Under the pieces are notes generated by a model that was given only the letters and a program-made list of their open reading frames with translations, had not been told where the DNA came from and did not search any database. A DNA stretch of 64,000 nt from Dama dama (Eukaryota; Chordata; Mammalia; Artiodactyla; Cervidae): the NCBI RefSeq assembly GCF_033118175.1, contig NC_083681.1:11860001-11924000 (forward strand). Reading direction: 5' to 3'. A program made the translations under genes and the position numbers. Positions 23,146 through 34,139 of the stretch are shown here, in pieces. Each line of letters starts with the position of its first letter. Position 1 is the first letter of the stretch.

Positions 23146-24206
23146 ATATACATATAGTTTACATAAATCTTGTTTTTATCACTTTTAGAATTAATGTACA
23201 ATATAACATGCAAAAGATAAGGATATCAAAAGAGTACACATAGGTGTTTTTAACATGGATGACAAAAAGTAAAGATACAGTTCCAAAAGTTGAGAGGTAA
23301 GAGGATTAAATACAGGTAGACAGAAGTGTAGCAGTGCTAATATCTCCATATTTACATTGAGATGGATCAGCAGCTACTATGGAGAATTAAGAGGTCAATA
23401 GTTGTAGGAAGACACTGGTAAAAGGATACTGGAAATAATGTAAGAGAGTCACAGATTCATATCTCATAGCCAAAAATCAATAAATAATGTCTAGAATTAA
23501 TGCAAAAACTAGTGAAATTAAGTTTGCTATTTAACAATATTGAGGTAACTAAAAAGAGAAAGTAAGCACTGAAATATGTTTACTTGTAGAAAACAGAAAT
23601 GCCAGTAAGGGGAATTTTAATTATAGACATTTGCTTTTTATAATTGCTTTTGGTATTTAAATATATATATTTAAATATATATTTAACACACACATAACAC
23701 ATATTAACACACACATAAATATATACAAACACACACATGCATATTTTACTTTTTTCCTCCTTTTCTTTTAATGAGACAGAAATTTTAAGAGAAAAGGGAA
23801 AGAAAAAAGAAGACTAACAGAAGGCAGTATTCAAAAGAAAGTACTGATCAGAAAGCAGACTGCCTACAGGACAAAACATGGCATGTTTAGAGACCCCCGA
23901 CTAGTCCTAAGTCCAGATGGAGACAGATGGACAGAGAGCATAAGGTAGACTTTCTCCAGCTATTTCGTGGCATTTGAGTATGTCTTTTTGGTTAATGAAC
24001 AGAACAACAGCAATTATTAGCTTATTAGAAACTGCTTTTTTATGCATATTTGGACTTAAGGAGTTGGTTTGGGGTGAGGTAGTAGGCAAATTTATATAAA
24101 AGTCAGGAGCCTCTGGTTAGAAAAAAGATGAAAATATTATTGATGCTTCATGCTATTAGATTTTATTTTGCTGAACGTTGGATATGATCTAAGGATATCT
24201 CCTGAC
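23146..24206. other. Unassigned unique sequence with low-complexity tract
   Basis: A mixed (TA)n/(CA)n low-complexity stretch lies at about 23655-23745. The rest is unassigned. Confidence 0.5.
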
Positions 24207-24865
24207 AAGAACTCTACTTATAGTTGTTGTTCAGTCACTAAGTCCCGTCTCACGCTTTTCAACCCAATGAATGCAGCACTCTAGCCTTCTCTGTCCTCCA
24301 CTATTTCTGAGATTGCTCAAATTCATGTGCTTTGAGTTGGTGATGCCATCTAAACATATCCTTCTCTGCCAACTCTTTCTCCTCTTGCCTTCAGTCTTTT
24401 CCAGGATCAGGGTCTTTTCCAATGAGTCACTGCATTGAAACTACTCTTTGCATCAGGTGGCCAAAGTATTGGAGCTTCAGCGTCAGCATTAGTCCTTCCA
24501 ATGAATATTCAGGGTTTATTTCCCTAGAGATCACCTGGTTTGATCTCCTTGCAGTCCAGTGACTCTCAAGAGTCTTCTCCAGGTCCACAATTTGAAAGCA
24601 TCAATTCTTCAAAACTTACCCTTTTTATGGTCCAACTCTTAACATCTGTACATTACTACCAGAAAGACCTCGCTTTGATTATGTGGATCTTAGTTGGCAA
24701 AGTGATGTCTCTTCTTTTTAATACATTGCCTAGATTTGTCACACCTTTCCTTCTAAGGAGCAAGAGTCTTTTAATTTCATGGTTGCAGTCACATTTCACA
24801 GTGATTTTGAAGCCAAAGAAATTAAAATTTGTCATTGCTTTCAATTTCCGCCCCTCTCTTCACCA

Positions 24866-25450
24866 TTAAGTGATGAGACCATATACTATGATCTTAGTTT
24901 TTTGAATGTTAAGTTTCAAGGCAGCTTTTTCACTCTCCTCTTTCACCCTCATAATGAGACACTTTAGTTCCTCTTCACTCTCTGACATTACAGTGATATC
25001 ATCTGCATACCTGAGGTTGTTGATATTTATCCTGGCAATCTTGAGTCTGTCTTGTGATTTACCCAGCCCAGCATTTCCCATGATGCATTTTGTACATTGC
25101 AGATGGACTCTTTACCATCTGAACCACCAGGGAAGCCCTAAGTTAAATAAGCAGGGCATCAATATAGAGCATTGTTTTACTCCTTCCCCAATTTTGAACA
25201 TGTCAGTTATTCCAGGCCTGATGCTAACTGCTGCCTCTTGAACCAAATACAGGTTTCTCAGGAGACAAATGAGGTGGTCTGGTATTCTCACCTCTTTAAG
25301 AATTCTCCATATGTTGCTGCGATCCACACAGTCAAAGGATTTACCATAGTCACCGAAGCAGAAATTTTTCTGTAAGCTCCCTTGCTTTCTCTGTGATCCA
25401 ACAAATGTTGGTAATTTGATCTCTGGTTCCTCTGTCTCTTCAAAATTCAA
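24866..25450 (-). pseudogene. BovB reverse transcriptase remnant, antisense
   Basis: Two minus frames carry the palm. Motif A reads FCFGDYGKSFDCVD (catalytic Asp kept) and is followed by RILKEVRIPDHLICLLRNLY. After the small SINE-derived patch, a second frame has INNLRYADDITVMSESEEEL, with an intact YADD motif C, then KEESEKAALKLNIQKTKI. Position 2 of the conserved RQGC block reads KQCS, and stops occur in the finger region, so the protein cannot be made whole. Confidence 0.88.
25095..25139 (-). mobile_element. Isolated SINE head fragment inside BovB
   Basis: CATTGCAGATGGACTCTTTA and ACCATCTGAACCACCAGGG form the antisense tRNA head of a Bov-tA SINE, with no SINE body. BovB sequence is replaced for a few bases at this point. 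Retrotransposition normally loses 5' ends, so a head-only fragment is odd. Confidence 0.8.
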
Positions 25451-26050
25451 CTTTAACTTCCGGAAGGTCTTGGTTCACATAATGCTGAAGCCTTGCTTGA
25501 AGGCTTTTGAGCAAAACCTTGCTAGAATGTGAACTGAGTGTAATTGTATGGTAGTTGGAACATCTTGGGCACTATCCTTCTTTGGGATGGAATGAAAACC
25601 GATTTTTTCCAGTCCTGTGGTCACTGCAGGGTTTTCCAATTTTCTCGGCATATTGAGTGCAGCACTTTATCAGCATAATCTTTTAGGATTTGAAATAGCT
25701 CAGGTGGAATTCTGTCATCTCTACAAGCTTTGTTCATAGTAATGCTTCCACTTGACACTTCATACTCCAGGATGTCTGGCTCTAGATGAGTGACCACACC
25801 ATTGTGGTTATACAGGTCATTAAGACTTTTTTGCAAATTACTTATGTGTATTCTTCCCTCCTCTTCCAACTCTTTTCTGCTTCTGTTGGGTCCTTACTGT
25901 TTCAGTTCTTTATTGTGCCCATCTTTGCATGAAATGTTCCTCTTATAACTGAAAAATGTTTTTAAAGAGATCTCTAATCATTCCCATTCTATTGTTTTCC
26001 TTTATTTCTTTGCATTTTTCATTTAAGAAGGCCTTTTTACTCTTTCCTTG

Positions 26051-27134
26051 CTAGTCTCTGGATCTCTGCATTAGTTGGGTATATCTTTCTCTTTCCCCTT
26101 TGCCTTTTGCTTCTCTTCTTTCCTCAGCTATTTGTAAAGCTTCCTCATACAACCTCTTTGCCTTCTTGCATTTCTGTTTCTTTGGGATGGTTTTGGTCAC
26201 TGTCTCCTGTATAATATTATAAACTTCAGTCCATAGCTCTTCAGTCACTCTGTCTACCAGATCTAACCCCTTGAATCTATTTGTCACTTCCAGTGTATAA
26301 TCATAAGGGGTTTCATTTAGGTCACACCTGAATGGCCTAGTGATTTCCCCTACTTCTGTTTAAGCCTAAATTTCAGAATAAGGAGCTCATGATCTGAGCC
26401 ACAGTCGGCTCCAAGTCTTGTTTTTCCTGAGTGTATAGAGCTTCTCCACCTTTGGTTGCAAAGAACATAAGCAATCTGATTTTGATATTGATTATCTGGT
26501 TATGCCCATAGGTAAAGTCATATCTTGGGTTGTTGGAAAAATGTGTTTGCTATGACCAGTGTGTTCTGTTGTCAAACTTCTGTTAGCCTTTGCCCTGCTT
26601 CATTTTGTACTCCAAGGCTAAGCTTGCCTGTTATTTCAGGTATCTCTTGACTTCCTACTTTTACATTATAATCTCTTATGATGAAAAGGATATTTTTGTT
26701 TTGATGTTAGTTCTAGAAGGTGTTGTAGGTCTTCATAGAACCCGTCAACTTCAGCTTCTTCAGCATTAGTGGTGGGGGTATAGACTTGGATTACTGTGAT
26801 GCTGACAAGTTGCCTTGGAAATGAACTGAGATCATTCTGTCATTTTTGAGGTTGCATTCACATCTGCATTTCAGACTCTTTTGTTGACTGTGACTCCATT
26901 TCTTATAAGGCATTTTTGCCCACAGTAGTAGATATAACGACCATCTGAATTAAATTCACCCATTCTGGTCCATTTTAGTTCACTGACTCCTAAAATGCCC
27001 ATGTTGACTTTTGCCATCTCCAGTCTGACCCCTTCCAATTTACCTTGATCCATGGGCCTGACATTCCAGGTTCCTATGTGATATTGTTTCTTTACAGCAC
27101 CAGACTTTACTTTCATCACCGGGCACATCCACAA
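26051..27134 (-). pseudogene. BovB endonuclease and linker remnant, antisense
   Basis: The N-terminal frame (27134 to 26871) shows HIGTWNVRPMDQGKLEGV with the Asn-bearing first motif of APE endonucleases, then ILGVSELKWTRMGEF with the motif-II Glu, and YIYYCGQKCLIRNG. It goes out of frame after VNKRV. The linker frame (26287 to 26051) reads RFKGLDLVDRVTEELWTEVY and KTIPKKQKCKKAKRL. The intact enzyme nicks target DNA. Frameshifts separate all parts. Confidence 0.87.
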
Positions 27135-27465
27135 TTGAGTGTCATTTCTGTTTTGGCCCAGTTACTTCATTCTTTCTGGAGCTGTTAGCTCCACTCTCCC
27201 CAGTAGCATATTGGACACTGCAACCCGGGTAGGGTAGGGGGCGTGGCTCATGTCTCTTTGCCTTTTCATACTGGTACTGGGGTTCTTGGGGCAAGAATAC
27301 TGGAGTGGGTTGCCATATCCTCTTCCAGTGGACCACATTTTGTCCGAGCTCTTTACTATGACTTGTTGTCTTGGGTGGCCCTGCACGGTATGACTTACAG
27401 CTTCATTGAGTTATACAAGGTCCTTCACCACAAGAAGGATATGATCCATGAAGAAGAACTCTACT

Positions 27466-28364
27466 AGGAACAGCAAAAAGGAAAACTGGCATGAAGGAAG
27501 AAGAAATCTTTAAGAAGATGAATTTGGCAAAGAGTTTCATTCCCTTCTTCAAAAACATAAAAGCCTTATAAACTGTACTATAGGGACAGCTGACATCCCA
27601 AGTTATGACTGAATATTTTCCTTATCCCTACAGTCATCCAGTATTTATTATCCAATATTGGCATCAGATAATGAACATTTTGTCTGTGGTCATTTTTCTA
27701 CAGGCATCTGTTATGGTAAAGAAATCGTCATAGTGCAGAGATTATGAATAGGGATGGCTTCTAGGAATTCTGCGGTTCTCTTTATTGAATAGTGGATGCC
27801 TTTTCTTCTTACGGTTTTCAGGTTCTCACCTATATCCTACCAGTTTGTTAATCCACTAATCTTTTCTATATGGTCTCTTCATCTTAATATATATTGAATA
27901 CATAATAAGAACATGAAATTCTCCGTTTGATCATGCAAAACCAAACTGAATGTCTGTGATCTGCCAGACCTAAGAAGAATTCAGATAGTTTCTTAATAGT
28001 CTTGTCAAGGCCTGCACTGCTATGATTCCCACTCTGCAATAGCCATCTCATTTTATTGTTAAGTGTTTGTTAAGGATGACTCCTCCCAGAATTCAGTGGA
28101 AAGACAGAGACAAGTCCTCTGTGCTCTCGACTTTCCTAGACTTATCCAAGGATTATATAATGCAGCTCTCCAATCTGTCAACCTTCTTTTTCATTGCTTT
28201 ACAGTCAATAATGCTTTTTTCTTTTTTTAAATATACTATCTGTATAGTAAGAGAATATTCCTAAAAGTCATACCCTCCTCACTTAATAATTTTTGGTTAA
28301 CCTCTGCACTCTGATTTTCAAAGACATCTGTTGATGGTCACAATAGTGTTTTAACAACCAAAAA
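27466..28364. other. Unassigned unique sequence
   Basis: AT-rich sequence between the full-length BovB and the LTR. No exon or named repeat. Confidence 0.5.
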
Positions 28365-28370
28365 GGTAAA

Positions 28371-29104
28371 TGTCAGGAAGCATTTAACAAGAGGCTTCCT
28401 GTGTGCTGTTTTGGATCTGTCAGGAACCCTCTGGCCCTTATTGATTCCTGAATATTCAGGAATTAAGAGGAGAGGCACGCCTTCCCTGGGGCTGAGGAAT
28501 CCAGGCATTTCTCATTATGGTGATAAGTACCCTCTTCCTTTTTATGAGCCATATGGTAAAAGGTGATTGTTTGCAACTCTCTCTCTTTGATAGGGATCGT
28601 CTTATGTTTTGTAAGTCTGGAATTTTAATCTTTGTCTTTCCTGAGAATAACCACCTTGTAAGACAGTATATACGCCCATGCCATGTTGATTAAAACACCT
28701 TTGCTCCATCAGAGCTTTGGTCCCCGTGTCTTTCTTTTTTTCTTCTCTCTCTCTCTGTCTCTCCGTCTCTCTCTCTATTTCTGGCTAATTCCTTGGAGCG
28801 CGGAGGCCCGCTGAGCTTACTTTCTTGCCCGGGCTTCTAAGACCCTCTCGAGAAGGCGCACTGACCCTTCACCCACTCGAGAGGGCGCCCGGTGCCTCCG
28901 TGCAGCAGCGCAAGCCCTGAGAACAGGGCTCTGTTGGCTTTTCGGGTAAACCAGGGGGTACCAGCCTCTTTCTCTCTCTTACTCTTCGGGCCACCAGGTT
29001 CCGGTCCATTAAAGGACCAACAAACGCTAGCAGCCTCTTTCGCTCTCTTACTTTCTTATCGTGGACTCGGGACCACCAGGTTCCGGTCCATTAAAGGACG
29101 AACA
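28371..29104 (+). mobile_element. Solo LTR of an endogenous retrovirus, class II-like
   Basis: The 734-bp element begins TGTCAGGAAG and ends GGACGAACA, so it has TG...CA termini. It is flanked by the 6-bp repeat GGTAAA (28365-28370 and 29105-29110). A 6-bp TSD is typical of beta-retrovirus-like (class II) proviruses. Inside are a TATA-like TATATA (28667-28672), a poly-A signal ATTAAA (28689-28694), a CT-rich run (about 28735-28780) and a GC-rich R/U5 part. The last 145 bp are a tandem repeat (28962-29030 and 29031-29104). No internal viral sequence is attached, so this is a solo LTR left by recombination. Confidence 0.82.
28667..28694 (+). promoter_or_regulatory. LTR core promoter and poly-A signal candidates
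   Basis: TATATA and ATTAAA lie 16 bp apart in the LTR. In retroviral LTRs the U3 TATA box sets the start of R, and the poly-A signal acts at its end. Activity is inferred from position only. Confidence 0.5.
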
Positions 29105-29110
29105 GGTAAA

Positions 29111-29879
29111 CAAACTGCAAATTTTGTGTCTGAAATTTACAGTTTTTAACACTTTTTTGAAAATAAAATCAGTCTTTCTCTTTTTTACTTTCACTGTGTT
29201 CTCTGGTTGCAGTTTTACACATAATTACAATTTACTATCATTTTAACTCACATTAAATAACAAAAACCAAAATTTGATACCACAGTCAATATAATACAAT
29301 CAATATAGCCTAGAGATTTGTGAAAGGCAGGACAACAGATATTTTTAAAAAATATATTATTTAACTGAATTGGGCTAATTTAAGCTGGAAAGTCCAAGTA
29401 ACTATAAGAATCAACTAAAACAGTCTCTAAAAATGTTACACAGTAGAAATAAATGTTGTGAGAATCAGACAGACAGTAGCTGTGATCAGCGGTGGGGTGA
29501 CTGAAGCCAAAAGATACATAACAATTATAAGGTTAAGATAAAGAATCAGAGACAAAATAATCTGTGCAATTATCAACCCACAATTACAAAGAAAGTTTAT
29601 AGCTTTCCAAAATAAGTAAATTAAAAATGACTGTTTCATTACTACTACTACAAAGAAAGAATATAGCAAGTGGTTGTTTGATCTCCAAAATATAATTTGG
29701 ACATGATAATATTAAGATGGGATCTCAGTTTCTCTTTTCTTTTCAAGTTTATTCCAATCACTATGATTATACAATAACAAAAAAATCTAATTTATAGCTA
29801 GCAAATCTTTCTTTCAGCTGAATAATTTTTAAGTAATAAACTTTACTTTTTAGAACAGGCTTCAGTTTACAGAAGAGTT
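29111..29879. other. Unassigned AT-rich sequence
   Basis: No recognised family. An antisense 77-codon frame (29436-29669) is hydrophobic but has no known domain and is likely chance. Confidence 0.45.
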
Positions 29880-31640
29880 GAGTGGAAAGTATAGAGTTCC
29901 TGTATGCCTCCTATCCCTACACATGCAAAACCTCCCCTACCATTGACCCCACAATCCTACATTTCTTACAGTCTGATGAGCCTGCATTGACACAGTAGCA
30001 CATTAACACCCAAGGTCTGTGGTTTATATCTATGGCTGACTCTCTGTGCTGTGCATTCTACGTGTTTTGAATTGTACAATGGGCTGTATCCATCACTATA
30101 TATTATACAGAGTACTTTCCTGACCTAAAAATCCTCTGTGCTTTTCCTATTTATACTTCCTACCCCCAATCTCTGGCAATCACTGATATTTTTATGCTCT
30201 CTATAGTTTTGCATTTTTCAGAATGTCTTTTAGTTGGAATAATATAGTATGCAGCCTTTTTAGGTTGGCTTCTTTCAGTTAGAAACATGCATTCAAGTTT
30301 CCTCCATATCTTTTCATGACTTGATAGGTGATTTCTTTTTAAAACCAAATAATATTCCATTGTCCAGATGTACAATGGTGTACTTAATCTGTTTACATTT
30401 TGAAGGGCATCCTGGTTGCTTTTCAGTGTTATAAATCTGTATTCAGGTTTATATGTGAACATGTCTTTTCAATTCATTTGATCAAATGCCAAGAAGAATG
30501 ATTACCTGATTTTATGGTAAGAGTGTCTTTTAAAAGAGTCATTTAAAAAACTGGTAAACTGTCTTCTAAAGTGGCAATACTATTTTGCATTCCCACTGGC
30601 AATGGATGAGAAGAGTTCCTGCTAGTCCACTCCTTTGCCAACATTTGGTGTAGTCAGTGTTTTGGATTTTGACCATTCTAATAGTTGTGCAGTCATATCT
30701 TGTTGCTTTAATCTGCAAGTTTCATATGACTTAGATGTTGAACATTTTTCAATTATGCTTCAGTTCAGTTCAGTCACTCAGTTGTGTTCGACAATTTGCG
30801 ACCCCATGAACCCCAGCACGCCAGGCCTCCCTGTCCATCAACAACTCCCGGAGTCCACCCAAACCCATGTCCATTGAGTCGGTGATGCCATCCAACCATC
30901 TCATCCTCTGTCGTCCCCTTCTCCCCCTGCCCTCAATCCTTCCCAGCATCAGGGTCTTTTCTAATGAATCAGCTCTTCACATCAGGTGGCCAAAGTACTG
31001 GAGTTTCAGCTTCAGCATCAGTCCTTCCAATGAACACCCAGGACCGATCTCCTTTAGGATGGACTGGTTGGATCTCCTTGCAGTCCAAGGGACTCTCAAG
31101 AGTCTTCTGCAACACCACATTTCAAAAGCATCAATTCTTCAGTGCTCAGCTTTCTTTATGGTCCAACTCTCACATCCATAAATGACCACTGGAAAAACCA
31201 TAGCCTTGACTAGATGGACCTTTGTTGGCAAAGTAATGTCTCTGCTTTTTAATATGCTGTCTAGGTTGGTCATAACTTTCCTTGCTGCTTATTTATCTTT
31301 GTTGAGGTATTTGTTCAGGACTTCTGCTCATTTTTAAATTGTATATTTTAAGTTGTAAATTTTCGTATTATTGCATTTTCAGACTTCTTTGCATATTTTA
31401 GATAACAGTTCATTATCAGTTGTGTGTTTTGCAAATTTTCTCTCCATCTTTGCTTTATCTTCTCATTCTCTTGACATAACTTTTTGCAAACCAGAAGTTT
31501 AATTTTAATTAAGTCTAGTGTATCAATTATTTTGATAATGCCTAAAATATAATTGTCATACTCAATATCATCTACTTGCTCTTTTGTTATCTTCTAAGAG
31601 TTTTATAGCTTTGTATCTTACATTTAGGTCAACATGAATA
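29880..31640 (-). mobile_element. Ancient L1M-type LINE, antisense
   Basis: The minus strand carries the end of ORF2 and the start of the 3' UTR. IWTMEYYLVLKRN in the frame 30160-30462 is the L1 C-terminal YYSA block. On the + strand the recognisable order is ATTGACCCCACAATCCTACA, TATTCCATTGTCCAGATGTA, then GGTGTAGTCAGTGTTTTGGA. A BovB 3' end interrupts it at 30760-31282, and L1 sequence resumes (CTGCTTATTTATCTTTGTTG) to about 31640. It is much more diverged than the ruminant L1 copies. Confidence 0.75.
30760..31282 (-). mobile_element. BovB 3' fragment, antisense
   Basis: A clean antisense BovB 3' end runs from CAGTTCAGTTCAGTCACTCA through ATCAGGTGGCCAAAGTACTG to GTCTAGGTTGGTCATAACTT. It is severely 5'-truncated (523 bp). 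A short TGCTT at each edge may be its TSD. Low divergence marks it as one of the younger BovB pieces here. Confidence 0.92.
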
Positions 31641-31802
31641 AGAACAAAAAACAATAGAGTCACAATTGCCATAATAAAGTAACTCCTCAGGTATTTACTA
31701 AAGGCAGGGAGGTAGAGAGGAAGGGGCGCTAATAGTCAAAGGTTACGGACTTGCAGTTACATAGGATGCATAACTTACCTAAATCTGTAAATTGTACCGT
31801 AT

Positions 31803-32314
31803 TGTGGGGAGAGAGCAAATTAGCCACGGTGGTGTGCTCAGGCTCTCTGCTCCCAGGTGTTGTAAGTAATGACCATGCGACAGCTGAGATTATTTATAGC
31901 ACTGCACGTGTGCATCACAGGCACAGTGCGTGTGGACACTGACGGCCCTGCGCAGGACACCTGTGGGAGCTTCGCCGTGAAAGCCCCGTCTGCTGCGTTG
32001 GGGCCACACTGCACCGGGGCTGCATAATCACACCATGGTTTTGTTATGCGACGTATGTTATGGTTATATTGGGACTGCTGCTACGCTGCTGCATTAGCCA
32101 GGGGAGAGGCTGTGTGATGGCTTCTGTGCCAACCGGGAGAGAATCAAGGTGTCTGCGGTTCCTACAGCTCCTTGAGTCTCCTTCCAGGCTCCGAGCTCGT
32201 GCCTTGCCTACCCTGGGTTCAGCAAACACTTATGAGGCTGTGAACAGTGAGACGGCTGACGCTGTAAGCAGGATCAGCAGTATAATTGGCGCTGTGAGCA
32301 GAATTAGCAATACA
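31803..32314 (+). mobile_element. CpG-rich solo LTR-like element
   Basis: The 512-bp block starts TGTGGGGAGAG and ends AGCAATACA. The flanks CGTAT (31798-31802) and AGTAT (32315-32319) fit a 5-bp TSD with one mismatch, or a 4-bp GTAT. It is markedly richer in GC and CpG than its surroundings (TTCGCCGTGAAAGCCCCGTC). The 3' part has irregular GCTGTGAGCAG-like repeats. No internal retroviral sequence is attached. Orientation is assumed from TG...CA only, which is symmetric, so the strand is uncertain. Confidence 0.65.
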
Positions 32315-32322
32315 AGTATGTT

Positions 32323-32534
32323 AAGTGTGTGTTAGTCACGCAGTCGTGTCCAGTGCTTTGAGACCCCATGGGCTGTAGGCCATCACGCTCCTCTGTCCAC
32401 GGAATTCTCCAGGCAAGAATACTGGAGTGGATTGCCATTCCCTTCTCCAGGGGATCTTACCAACTCGGGATTGAATCTAGATCTCCTGCATTGCAGGCAG
32501 ATTCTTTACCATCTGAGCTACCAGGGAAGCCCAC
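32323..32534 (-). mobile_element. Bov-tA type SINE with 8-bp TSD
   Basis: The antisense body (GTTAGTCACGCAGTCGTGTC) ends in a good head (TTTACCATCTGAGCTACCAG). AGTATGTT at 32315-32322 and 32535-32542 is a perfect TSD. The SINE landed directly at the right edge of the LTR. Confidence 0.92.
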
Positions 32535-32745
32535 AGTATGTTGACTATAGTCAGTTATTCCATATTATATACTGGAAATGTTAGGAGTAATCTCAGGTCC
32601 TCCAACCACAAAAAGTATGAAACTGAGAAGATGGATATATTAATTAACCTGATGTTAATAATCTTTAGTCATGTATATTTAAATAAAAATATCACCCTGT
32701 ATACCTGAAATATTTATAACTGTTATTTTAAAAAATAAAGTATCT

Positions 32746-34139
32746 CTTTTGGTTTTCCAAAATATACATTTACATATATCTGTTAAAAGTTATTACAGGT
32801 CCACACAATATATATGGATTCTAAATAATACTGATCATTGAGAAGCTAACATTAAAGGACTCGCTGGAATTCTTTATCATTTAAGCAACATAGAAATCAT
32901 TTGTTGTTCTTCATTGTTTCATAAATGTGTACCTTGTCTGTGAGAAACTGGAAAGCTTTTTATTAGAAGTAGCATTTCTGTTAACTTGATTAATTATGTA
33001 CTCGATAAACAACCTATTTTATTGCATTGTTTTGCTCAGTATCTAAAAGAAATTAAAAGGAGTACTGTAATAATACAAATTGGAATTAAATTTAATTTCA
33101 TAACTTATTTCTTATTTTTTATAATAATCATTCATAGTAGGATTAAATATTACTATATTTTCAGTTCACAGGGCAATTGATAGTACTTTTCAATGGACTT
33201 TTTATTCTCCCTGAAACTATTTTCACATTTGCCTTTTCCCTTACATGTAAATACCTAGAATTTCTGACTCAAAATATTATCTTAAGGATTATTTTTATTC
33301 ATTTACTTATGATTTATTCACATACTAGTTGTTGAGACTATTTATGTTCTCAACACATAAGATTTATTTAAAGAAACTGAATTCCTTCCATATATATTAA
33401 TAATGATCACTTCAAGGGAAACCAGATATATGATAATATAATGCCAGTATAGAGGACTATAATTTTAATAGAGTTAGCTACAGATTACACTTGTGGCAGA
33501 GAGAAAATAATTAACTGTTGAAAGAGTTAAGAAGATAAATATTTGAGCTGAACTATTTGAAAGCTAGATATAATCATTCAAGGGGAGAAGAGGTGAGATA
33601 GACTGTCAACACTAAGATGAGAAAATCACTGGGGAGCTTTGAAAAATAACCAGTCTTTTATGCATAATAAATTTGTAACAACACTAGCTGGTCAAATTGT
33701 TTCAATATTTTTCACAGTGAAACAACAACATCAACTCTGTAATTTAAAAGAGTTCTCAAATAATAACCTAAGTATATTCATTTATGTTCTACTTATTTTA
33801 GTGTTCACTAGTGCTGAATGTGAGAGGTACAGCAGTAAAAATATCAACGGGCCTATAATTTGAACACAAACAGAACACAAGCTAAAAGACTAGAGAGCTC
33901 AGAAGATGAACCAGTCTAAGCTATTTTGTATAACATTTGGTCATCTAAGAAAGATGACATGAACAAAAAAGAACAAATATTTAGAAACTGATGTTGCAGG
34001 TATTCCTTAATATGGAAATATGCTGAAATAGCTTATAAGGATAAAATTGCTATATAATATATATGGATACAGAAAAATAATATTCTTCAGATAGAACTGA
34101 ACATTCCAAAAAGCACAAGAGGGTACTGATGTCAGAAAG
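32746..34139. other. Unassigned AT-rich unique sequence
   Basis: About 1.4 kb of AT-rich DNA with no recognised repeat, exon or RNA gene. Confidence 0.5.

Larger units (their letters stand above)
24219..27453 (-). mobile_element. Essentially full-length BovB LINE, antisense
   Basis: At 3,235 bp it matches the expected size of a complete BovB. On the minus strand it has a 5' UTR (27135-27453), an APE-type endonuclease (about 26300-27134), a linker, an RT domain (about 24860-25900), a C-terminal region and a 3' UTR. AAGAACTCTACT at 24207-24218 and 27454-27465 is a perfect 12-bp TSD, so both ends are original. The coding region has stops and frameshifts; the element is inactive. A 45-bp SINE head replaces some of it at 25095-25139. 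Confidence 0.93.
31690..32745 (+). mobile_element. Ancient L1 3' UTR split by an LTR and a SINE
   Basis: The left part (GGTCAAA-like AATAGTCAAAGGTTACGGAC, then CATAACTTACCTAAATCTGT) and the right part (GTTGACTATAGTCAGTTATT, then ACCCTGTATACCTGAAATAT and an A-rich end near 32740) read as one L1M-type 3' UTR. The 0.7 kb between them is an LTR plus a SINE. This relationship fixes the LTR boundaries independently. Confidence 0.7.

Noticed and set aside
28892..29149. An 85-codon frame in GC-rich DNA with an internal repeat
   Set aside because: It spans the tandem U5 repeat of an LTR and runs past the LTR end, so it is not a protein gene.
31803..32314. A CpG-island promoter of a host gene
   Set aside because: The block has LTR-like ends and a TSD inside an L1, and no exon with splice signals follows.
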